From: Nocardia ninae NBRC 108245
GTDB taxonomy: Bacteria > Actinomycetota > Actinomycetes > Mycobacteriales > Mycobacteriaceae
Length of the DNA stretch: 64,000 bases
Reading direction: 5' to 3'
Assembly: GCF_007990755.1 (NCBI RefSeq)
Contig: NZ_BJXA01000008.1
Span: forward strand, 1-64,000
Of this stretch, positions 52,512 through 59,104 are shown piece after piece (positions within the stretch are counted from its first letter, which is position 1; each line of letters starts with the position of its first letter). The notes beneath the pieces were generated by a model. It did no database searches. It was not told the DNA's origin and worked only from the letters and a program-made list of their open reading frames with translations. The translations under genes and the position numbers were made by a program.

Positions 52512-52780
52512 GCGAACAGAAAGAGCAGCAGCGCGCCAGCCGCAAGGTTCGAGTTGGCTACGTTGTCTCGGACAAGATGACCAAGACGATCGTCGTCGAG
52601 CTGGAAGACCGTAACCGGCACAAGCTCTACGGCAAGATCATTCGCACCACCTCCAAGGTGAAGGCGCATGACGAGAACGAGATCGCCGGCATCGGCGACC
52701 GCGTCCAGCTGATGGAGACCCGACCGCTGTCGGCGACCAAGCGCTGGCGTCTGGTCGAGGTGCTGGAGAAGGCCAAGTAG
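52508..52780 (+). CDS. rpsQ: 30S ribosomal protein S17
   Basis: This 90-residue OB-fold 16S rRNA-binding protein has [34 protein letters not shown] and [27 protein letters not shown]. It overlaps rpmC (ATGA), is the last gene of the operon here and is followed by a strong terminator. The spc operon genes (rplN onward) are not in the window. Confidence 0.98.
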   Translation: MSEQKEQQRASRKVRVGYVVSDKMTKTIVVELEDRNRHKLYGKIIRTTSKVKAHDENEIAGIGDRVQLMETRPLSATKRWRLVEVLEKAK

Positions 52781-52800
52781 GTCTTTTCGGTCTGTAAGGC

Positions 52801-52842
52801 GAAGGCCCGCTTCCCGGTTGGGAGGCGGGCCTTCGTCGTTCT
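52801..52842 (+). terminator. S10 operon terminator
   Basis: A 15-base arm (52801-52815) pairs with 52820-52834 with one mismatch around GGTT, followed by GTCGTTCT. It lies about 20 bases after the rpsQ stop. Confidence 0.88.
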
Positions 52843-52864
52843 ATGAGCCGACCCGATCGCCACG

Positions 52865-52899
52865 TTACTTTCACGTGGAACACGTGGTATACATGTGGC
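52865..52899 (+). promoter_or_regulatory. Promoter and repeat operator of toxin-antitoxin pair
   Basis: TTACTT (52865-52870) and TATACA (52888-52893) are 17 bases apart. The ATG at 52900 is six bases after the -10, so the mRNA is probably leaderless. Three repeats, CACGTGG (52872-52878), CACGTGG (52881-52887) and CATGTGG (52892-52898), overlap the promoter and probably bind the antitoxin dimer. Confidence 0.6.
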
Positions 52900-53154
52900 A
52901 TGTCCAAACGTAATCTGACGATCCAGCTCGATGAAGAGGTGATCACCTCCGCAAAGGTGATTGCGGTACAACGGGGCACGTCGGTCAGCGCGCTGGTGAC
53001 GCAGTACCTGCGCGAGATCGCTCAGGACGCCGAGCGCTATGAGTACGCCAAACAGCAGGCGCTCCAGCTGATGGCCGAGGCCGAAGGGCACGGAGGGCGC
53101 GTCACGTGGACGCGAGAGGAGCTTTACGACCGAGGGGAGCAGAGGCACGCGTGA
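52900..53154 (+). CDS. Ribbon-helix-helix type antitoxin (VapB-like)
   Basis: This 84-residue protein should bind DNA through an N-terminal ribbon-helix-helix (KRNLTIQLDEEVITSAKVIAVQRGTSVSALVTQYLREI) and neutralise the PIN toxin with its C-terminal tail, which is helical and ends in charged residues. ATG 52900 is preferred over upstream in-frame starts because the promoter -10 overlaps them. Its stop overlaps the toxin start by four bases (GTGA), typical for toxin-antitoxin pairs. The CACGTGG repeats at its promoter suggest autoregulation. Confidence 0.85.
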   Translation: MSKRNLTIQLDEEVITSAKVIAVQRGTSVSALVTQYLREIAQDAERYEYAKQQALQLMAEAEGHGGRVTWTREELYDRGEQRHA

Positions 53155-53588
53155 TCGCGGTTGAGCGCACCTTCATAGACACCAACATCCTCATCTACGC
53201 ACACGACATCGAGGCCGGGGAGCGGCACCGGATCGCTCGAGATGTCCTCGCGGACCTGTGGCGTCGCGGCGTCGGTTTGCTCAGCACCCAGGTGCTGCAG
53301 GAGTTCTACAACGTGGCGACGCGCAAGTTGACGCCACGGATGAGTCCAGCGAAGGCTCGCCGGGTCATTGCGACCTACAGCGAATGGTGCGCGCGCGACA
53401 CCGACCCGCTGGTGATCATGAACGCTTCATTTCTTGCCGAAACACACATGGTGTCGTGGTGGGACGCATTGATCATCGAGGCCGCTTCCCGGTCCGGCGC
53501 GAAATACATTCTGTCGGAAGACCTTCAACACGGCCGCAGCTTCCTCGGGTTAGAGGTGCGCAACCCCTTCCTCGAACGAGCGGGTTAG
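53151..53588 (+). CDS. PIN-domain toxin (VapC-like ribonuclease)
   Basis: This 145-residue PIN-domain protein has the acidic metal-binding set: Asp in TFIDTNILIY, Glu in VLQEFYNVATRK, Asp in VSWWDALIIEAA and Glu/Asp in LSEDLQHG. VapC toxins cleave tRNA or rRNA when freed from the antitoxin. The GTG start overlaps the antitoxin stop. The pair sits just after the S10 operon terminator, where it separates that operon from genes further on; its target cannot be read from sequence. Confidence 0.9.
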   Translation: MIAVERTFIDTNILIYAHDIEAGERHRIARDVLADLWRRGVGLLSTQVLQEFYNVATRKLTPRMSPAKARRVIATYSEWCARDTDPLVIMNASFLAETHMVSWWDALIIEAASRSGAKYILSEDLQHGRSFLGLEVRNPFLERAG

Positions 53589-53756
53589 CCCAGATCCGGA
53601 CCCGCAGGAGATCGCGGCGAGAACCGAACAGTGAGGAGGGCGCGTACTGCGGTTGCCGGGCGCGCCCGTCCTTGTAGTGTCGTGTTGACGGCGAACACTG
53701 CGTCGAAGCACCTGGCCTCGGTAGCAGTGCCGGCCGATGCGGAGGTGGGATTGTTG

Positions 53757-54560
53757 GTGCAGCCATACGACCGGGCGCTGCTGCGTAAGCACTTGCTACA
53801 GACTCGGATAGCGGGCGATGTCGCGACGCCACGCGAGGGAAACCTGGCGCATTACCGCAGGATGGTCGCCAAGGATCCCGGCTACCAATTCGGGTTGGCG
53901 TTGAAGGACTGGACGTTCGACGAGACCTTGGACATGATGGCGCGGCTGTGCGGGGTCAACCCGGACCCGCGGCATCGGCAAGGCGCCGACACCATCGGAG
54001 TGGATCTGACCATCGAGGCCCTCGACGAGATGGGCGCCCGAATCGGGCAGGCCGCGCGCGATCGAGAGACAGTGCTGCTGGCCACCGGGCACCCCGGGCC
54101 GCTGATGGGCGTCTACCGCGCAGTCGAAGACGCGTTGCGCGCCGCCGGGTGTGAGGTACTCACCCCCGCCGCGGGTTGGTCGTACCCCGTCATCACCGCG
54201 AACGGCTCGCGGATTCGCGAAATCGTCTACAGCTCAGGCGTTGCCGCGCTCAGCACCGGCGGCCGACTCCAGCACACGCACGACCCGAACCCCATGCAGG
54301 CGATGCTGCAAGAACTGCGCGACCGCCCCGAACCGCACCCCTGGCCCGACCTCGTCATCGCCGACCACGGCTGGGCCGGCGCAGCGGGTGAAGCGGGCAT
54401 CGACACCGTCGGTTTCGCCGACTCCAACGACCCAGCCCTGTTCGCGGGCCGCGCCGAAGGCAAGATCGCCGTTACCGTCCCGCTCGACGACGGCGTCTTC
54501 CCCGAATACTACGAACCGATGACCGACTACCTGCTCGACCGCGCGGGTCTCACCGGCTGA
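53757..54560 (+). CDS. Conserved actinobacterial protein, annotated in related genomes as a phosphatase
   Basis: This protein of about 267 residues resembles a conserved actinobacterial family usually labelled phosphatase, but I see no textbook phosphatase motif and give the function cautiously. Notable conserved-looking segments are TGHPGPLMGVYRAVEDAL, GGRLQHTHDPNPMQAML, VIADHGWAGAAGEAGIDTVGFADSNDPALF and VPLDDGVFPEYYEPM. It looks cytosolic. GGAGG at 53741-53745 precedes a cluster of in-frame starts (TTG 53751, TTG 53754, GTG 53757); I take the GTG. A more upstream start at 53631 would add a non-conserved, Arg-rich segment. Confidence 0.65.
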   Translation: MQPYDRALLRKHLLQTRIAGDVATPREGNLAHYRRMVAKDPGYQFGLALKDWTFDETLDMMARLCGVNPDPRHRQGADTIGVDLTIEALDEMGARIGQAARDRETVLLATGHPGPLMGVYRAVEDALRAAGCEVLTPAAGWSYPVITANGSRIREIVYSSGVAALSTGGRLQHTHDPNPMQAMLQELRDRPEPHPWPDLVIADHGWAGAAGEAGIDTVGFADSNDPALFAGRAEGKIAVTVPLDDGVFPEYYEPMTDYLLDRAGLTG

Positions 54561-54683
54561 ACCTACTCGACGGCTGAGCGCAAAGGTGAACTACCGCTTG
54601 CTCATTGGGCAGCGAGTGACAGCGGCAAAATTCATGGGATAAATCGGTGGCGGCTTGTCGGTACGGCGTGACAAGCTCGGTTG

Positions 54684-55886
54684 GTGCGGTCCTATCGGGT
54701 GGTTTTGGCGAGTGCGGATGTGCGCAACGTACTGCTGCTCGGGGCGCTGGTGCGCATCCCGTTCTTCGCCGGGGCCGTGCTGCTCGCACTGCACGTCGTG
54801 CAGACGTTGCACGGTTCCTACGTGCAGGCCGGTGTGCTCAGCACCATCGCCACCGTGTGCATCGCGTTGAGCGGGCCGTGGCGCGGGCGCCTGCTCGATC
54901 GGTTCGGACTGCGCCGCACGGTCGCGCCGTCCATTCTGGTCGGCGCGGTGTGCTGGTCGATCGCGCCGTTCGTCGATTACGTGCCGCTGCTCATCTTCGC
55001 CGCGATCGCCGGACTCTTCGACGTACCCATCTTCACCGTCGTCCGGCAGGCGGTCATCGCCGCGACGACCGAGCAGAACCGGCAGCCCGCCCTCGCGTTG
55101 GAGTCGGTGTCGGTCGAGTGCGCCTTCATGGTCGGGCCGATCGTCGGTGTCGCCGCCGCCAGCATCTGGTCGACGACGATGGTGTTGTTCTTCGTGCAAA
55201 TGACTTTGGTGCTCGCCGGCATCCTGCTCTGGGTGCGCAATCCACCACTGCGCTCCGCCCAGGACACCGACCGCGCGAACGCCGTCGCCGTCCCGCGCCG
55301 CAGCTGGTTCCGCCTCGAGTTCGTCGCCCTGTGCGTCGGCGCGAGCGCGGCGATCGCCGTCCTGGCCGGCTCCGAACTGACCTTCGTCTCCGCCATCCGC
55401 GAATTCGACGCGCAGAAATGGCTCGGCGTCGTCCTCGCCGTCTGGGGCTTCGGTTCGGTGGTCGGCGGCCTCACCTACGGCGCGCTGCACCGCAAGATCT
55501 CCACCTACCTGCTGCTCGCGGCCCTCGGCGCCGTCACCCTACCGATGGCCTTCGCCGTCGGCCCCATCTCCCTCGCTATCACCGGCCTGGTCGCCGGATT
55601 ATTCTGCGCGCCAACGATTACCGCCTCCATCGACCAGATGAGCCGAATAGTTCCCGAGGGCGGCCGCGGTGAAGCAATCGGATGGCACAGCGCCGCCCTC
55701 ACCCTCGGCAACGGCATCGGCAGCTCCATGGCGGGCATCGCCATCGACGCGGGCGGCTTCCCCGCGGGCTTCGGTGCCGCAGCCGCCCTCGGCCTGGGCA
55801 TCGGCCTCGGCATCCCGCTCCTCCTCGCCCTGCGCAACCGCCGCCACCCAGCCGTCGAGAAAGAACCGAGCCAAGTCGGCGCCTGA
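54684..55886 (+). CDS. MFS transporter
   Basis: This protein of about 400 residues has twelve predicted hydrophobic segments and an MFS motif A-like loop between helices 2 and 3 (GRLLDRFGLRRTV). It probably exports a small molecule by proton antiport; the substrate is unknown. A central charged loop (VRNPPLRSAQDTDRANAVAVPRRSW) separates the two six-helix halves. GTG 54684 is used (a TTG lies directly before it); no Shine-Dalgarno sequence is clear. It stands alone, 123 bases after the putative phosphatase gene. Confidence 0.85.
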   Translation: MRSYRVVLASADVRNVLLLGALVRIPFFAGAVLLALHVVQTLHGSYVQAGVLSTIATVCIALSGPWRGRLLDRFGLRRTVAPSILVGAVCWSIAPFVDYVPLLIFAAIAGLFDVPIFTVVRQAVIAATTEQNRQPALALESVSVECAFMVGPIVGVAAASIWSTTMVLFFVQMTLVLAGILLWVRNPPLRSAQDTDRANAVAVPRRSWFRLEFVALCVGASAAIAVLAGSELTFVSAIREFDAQKWLGVVLAVWGFGSVVGGLTYGALHRKISTYLLLAALGAVTLPMAFAVGPISLAITGLVAGLFCAPTITASIDQMSRIVPEGGRGEAIGWHSAALTLGNGIGSSMAGIAIDAGGFPAGFGAAAALGLGIGLGIPLLLALRNRRHPAVEKEPSQVGA

Positions 55887-56339
55887 GTCTCGGCCAGCGT
55901 CGACGGCACCGCAGTCGGCGACAGCGGTTGAGATGTGCCTCCGGTCGGTGCTGATCGACCGTGTTGTGTCCGTGGGTAGTTCGGTCATGAGTGGCTGACT
56001 GCCCTTCTCGCCCCTGAGCGGTTCCAATAGCTCATCTTCTGAAACGTCCCGGCTGACAACCGGTTTCGCGGTTGAGTCGAGCCAACTCGATAGCCCCCTG
56101 TCGTGGCTGAGCGGGGTGTCGTAGGCCTGCGGTGATCGGAGGGCGGGTGCTGGTGAGCCAGATTTCCAGCCGAGGCCTTGCGTTATACGTATACATCTAC
56201 ATATAGTGGTCGCGACGGGTGCTGGTGTGCAGTGGCCCGGGGAAATCGAGACCGAGAATCTGGGCCGGCGGGGCGAATGAGGGGTCCGTTGGTTCTGAAT
56301 CGATGCGTGCATGCGCATTTACGTATAGATGGAGTCGTC
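55887..56339 (+). other. Long intergenic region upstream of EXLDI-MMPL operon
   Basis: The first 290 bases (to about 56177) show nothing that I can interpret. The rest holds a promoter with an embedded palindrome (56178-56207) and a second copy of the motif at 56318-56327, just before the EXLDI start. The TA-rich motifs stand out against the GC-rich background. Confidence 0.5.
56178..56207 (+). promoter_or_regulatory. Promoter with TATACGTATA operator in its spacer
   Basis: TTGCGT (56178-56183) and TATAGT (56202-56207) are 18 bases apart, and the perfect palindrome TATACGTATA (56184-56193) lies between them. A near copy, TTTACGTATA, is at 56318-56327. The arrangement suggests a repressor that blocks RNA polymerase; no regulator gene is adjacent. 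Confidence 0.55.
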
Positions 56340-56798
56340 ATGAGTAGCGAATCGGTGCAGGCGGTTGTGGTCGAGGGGGGTGTCGACTTCGAGAGGGCGG
56401 ACCCGGAGGGGTTTCGGGAAGTCGCGCTGAAGGTAGGGCCGGGGAGTGGGCGGGTGCAGCGGTTTGCCGGGCGGCGGGTGGGGGAGTCGACGCAGGTCAC
56501 CAAGGCGGGGGTGGAGCTGGTCCGGGTTTATCTGAGCCGCAAAGGGAAGTACGTGGTGCACAAGCAAAGTGCGGAGTGGACCGATTTCTCGGTGGTGGCC
56601 GATTGGGTCAAGGAATTGAAGAAGATGCAGAAGACGAACTGGCGTGGCGGGCTGGACCTGGACAATCAGAGTTGGGGCGACCGCACGCTGGAGGTGGTGG
56701 ACTCGTTCGAGGAACTGCGGGAGCGGGTGCCCGCCAAGATCTTCCGCACACTCACCGACACTTCCGCGCAACCTCCTATCGAGGATCTCGACATCTGA
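56340..56798 (+). CDS. EXLDI family protein
   Basis: This 152-residue cytosolic protein ends in IEDLDI, which fits the E-x-L-D-I C-terminal signature that names the family in actinobacteria. The body has FAGRRVGESTQVTKAGVELVRVYLSRKGKYVVHK and no membrane segment. The biochemical role is unknown. GGAG lies five bases before the ATG. It is 33 bases upstream of the MMPL transporter gene and probably shares its promoter, so it may be an accessory or regulator of that transporter. Confidence 0.82.
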   Translation: MSSESVQAVVVEGGVDFERADPEGFREVALKVGPGSGRVQRFAGRRVGESTQVTKAGVELVRVYLSRKGKYVVHKQSAEWTDFSVVADWVKELKKMQKTNWRGGLDLDNQSWGDRTLEVVDSFEELRERVPAKIFRTLTDTSAQPPIEDLDI

Positions 56799-56831
56799 GC
56801 GGCCGCTCGGATACCGAAAGGACGCATTCCC

Positions 56832-58988
56832 ATGTTTGCTCGACTCGGGCAGTTGGTCGTGCACCATCCGTGGAAGGTGATCGGCCTGTGGCTGCTCATC
56901 ATCGTCGGTGTGGTGGCGACGGCGCCGCAGCTCAAATCGACCACCGACCAATCCGACTTCCTGCCTTCGCATTACGAGTCGATCCAGGCACTCGACATGC
57001 AACAGAAGGCTTTTCCGCAGAGTGCAGCGCCCGCGGCGTTGATCGTCTTCGCCCGGTCCGACGGGGCACAGTTGAGCGACAGCGATACGGCCGCGGTCGC
57101 GTCCATCGGCGCGAAACTCAGTGCGGCCAACATCGAGGATGTCACTGGGCTACAGCCGATTCCGCCGTCGGAGAACCGGCTGATCCAGGTCATCGCGGTG
57201 CAGCTGACGAAGGTGACCAGCGCGGGCGACACGACCCAGAGCGACGCGGTCAAGGCGCTGCGTGACGCGCTGAAGACGGAAGTGCAAGGCGGCGAACTGA
57301 AGGCGGGCATCACCGGTCAGGCGGCGCAGATGCTGGATCAGATGGAGTCCAGCGAAAAGGGCATGGCGATCATCGGTGTCGCGACGATCGTGCTGATCCT
57401 CGTGCTGCTGCTGATCATCTTCCGCAGCCCGGTGATCGCGCTGCTGCCGATCGTCACCATCGGCGCCGTCTCCAGTCTGGTCGGCGGACTGATCGCGATG
57501 ACGGCCGAGGCCTTCGACCTCAAGGTGGACAGTTCGGTGAACGCCATCCTGCTGGTCGTGCTGTTCGGCGTCGGCACCGATTACATCCTGTTCCTGATGT
57601 TCCGCTACCGGGAACGGCTGCGGGCGGGGGAAGATCCGAAGACCGCCATGGTCAGTGCCGTCACCAGGGTCGGCGAGGCCATCACCTCCGCTGCGGCAGC
57701 GGTGATCATCGCGTTCATGGCACTGACCCTGTCCACGCTGGGCATGTTCCGGGCGCTCGGTCCCGCGCTGGCCATCGCGGTCGCGGTGGCGCTGCTGGCC
57801 GGTCTCACACTGGTGCCCGCCGTGGTTTCGTTGTTGGGCACCAAGGTGTTCTGGCCGTCGAAGGCGTGGCAGGCGGAGCCGAAGGGTGCGCGTTTCGCGG
57901 CGCTCGGTGCGGCCCTCGGCCGTCGTCCCGCCGCCTTCGCGGTGGTCTCCGGCGGTGTGCTCGTCGCGCTGGGCATCCTGGCCGTCGGCTTCAATCCGAC
58001 CTTCGATCTGAGTTCGGGCTCGACCTCGGATGCGTCCGAATCGGTGGTCTACAACAAGGAACTGCTCAAGGGCATGCCCGCAGGTGCCACCCAGCCGTCG
58101 GACGTGTTGCTGCGGGCCGACAACGGCGCGCTGACCAGCGACCAGCTCGCGACCTACCGGACGGCGTTGATCGCGGTGCCCGGCGTCGGCCAGGTGGCGG
58201 AACCGCTGCTGTCCGCGGACAAGGCGACCGCCAACTTCCAGGTGACGCTCACCTCCGCACCGGAATCGGACGCCGCGATCGAGACGGTCCGTAATCCGTT
58301 GCGCGACGCCGCGCATGCGGCCGCGCCGGCGGGCACGACCGCCGCCGTCGGCGGGATGACGGCGATCTTCGTGGACTTCCAGGACGCGATGAACCACGAC
58401 TACGCGATCGTGTTCCCGGTGGCCGCGATTCTGATCATGATCGTGCTGGCCTTGCTGCTGCGCAGTCTGGTCGCGCCGTGGTACCTGATGGCGTCGGTGT
58501 TCCTCGGCTTCGCCGCCACGCTCGGCGCCGCGGTGCTGGTGTTCCAGCACATCCAGGGGGAGGCCGGCCTGATCTTCACGCTGCCGGTGATCATGTACCT
58601 GTTCGTGGTCGCGCTCGGCACCGACTACAACATCCTGATGGTGGCCCGGTTGCGCGAAGAGGCCAGGGAGGGGCGCGATCCGCGGCAGGCGGCGGCGCTC
58701 GGTTTGCAGCACACGGGTCCGACGGTCGCGGCCGCAGGCCTGATCCTCGCGGGTACCTTCGCCTCGATGATGTTGGCGGGCAACAACGTTCTCTCGCAGA
58801 TGGGGTTCGCCATCTCCGTGGGCATCGGAATCGCCGCCTTCGTGATGGCGATGTTCTTCACCCCGGCGCTGACGGCGTTGCTCGGGCACCGCGCGTGGTG
58901 GCCGGGGCACGGTGACGAGAAGCCCGGTATGTCCCCGGAGCGGGGAGCGTACGACACCGACGAGGTGACGGCGCCGACCGCACGCTGA
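56832..58988 (+). CDS. MMPL-family RND transporter
   Basis: This 718-residue inner-membrane transporter has about twelve hydrophobic segments in two repeats, each with a soluble domain after its first helix. The paired proton-relay motifs are present (GVGTDYILFLMFRYRE at about residue 250 and LGTDYNILMVARLREE at about residue 600). It is shorter than mycobacterial MmpL3 and lacks a long cytosolic tail; the end is a short charged stretch. AAAGGA precedes the ATG by nine bases. MMPL proteins export lipids or drugs; the substrate here is unknown. A strong bidirectional terminator follows. Confidence 0.93.
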   Translation: MFARLGQLVVHHPWKVIGLWLLIIVGVVATAPQLKSTTDQSDFLPSHYESIQALDMQQKAFPQSAAPAALIVFARSDGAQLSDSDTAAVASIGAKLSAANIEDVTGLQPIPPSENRLIQVIAVQLTKVTSAGDTTQSDAVKALRDALKTEVQGGELKAGITGQAAQMLDQMESSEKGMAIIGVATIVLILVLLLIIFRSPVIALLPIVTIGAVSSLVGGLIAMTAEAFDLKVDSSVNAILLVVLFGVGTDYILFLMFRYRERLRAGEDPKTAMVSAVTRVGEAITSAAAAVIIAFMALTLSTLGMFRALGPALAIAVAVALLAGLTLVPAVVSLLGTKVFWPSKAWQAEPKGARFAALGAALGRRPAAFAVVSGGVLVALGILAVGFNPTFDLSSGSTSDASESVVYNKELLKGMPAGATQPSDVLLRADNGALTSDQLATYRTALIAVPGVGQVAEPLLSADKATANFQVTLTSAPESDAAIETVRNPLRDAAHAAAPAGTTAAVGGMTAIFVDFQDAMNHDYAIVFPVAAILIMIVLALLLRSLVAPWYLMASVFLGFAATLGAAVLVFQHIQGEAGLIFTLPVIMYLFVVALGTDYNILMVARLREEAREGRDPRQAAALGLQHTGPTVAAAGLILAGTFASMMLAGNNVLSQMGFAISVGIGIAAFVMAMFFTPALTALLGHRAWWPGHGDEKPGMSPERGAYDTDEVTAPTAR

Positions 58989-59036
58989 CCGTGTCGAGCG
59001 GCGCCTGAGGTGGTCGAACACGGGTAACCGCAACGA

Positions 59037-59075
59037 AAAGGGCTGCCCTCCGGTAACTCCGGAGGGCAGCCCTTT
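59037..59075. terminator. Bidirectional terminator between MMPL and DUF2637-like genes
   Basis: A perfect 17-base stem (59037-59053 with 59059-59075) closes a five-base TAACT loop. The arms end in AAA/TTT, so it can work on both strands for the convergent genes. Confidence 0.9.
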
Positions 59076-59104
59076 GCTGTCCAGCGGGAATGACCCGCGC
59101 GCGA

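Noticed and set aside
52867-52882. parS-like sequence ACTTTCACGTGGAACA
   Set aside because: It matches parS at 13 of 16 positions but is better explained as part of the CACGTGG repeat operator of the toxin-antitoxin promoter.
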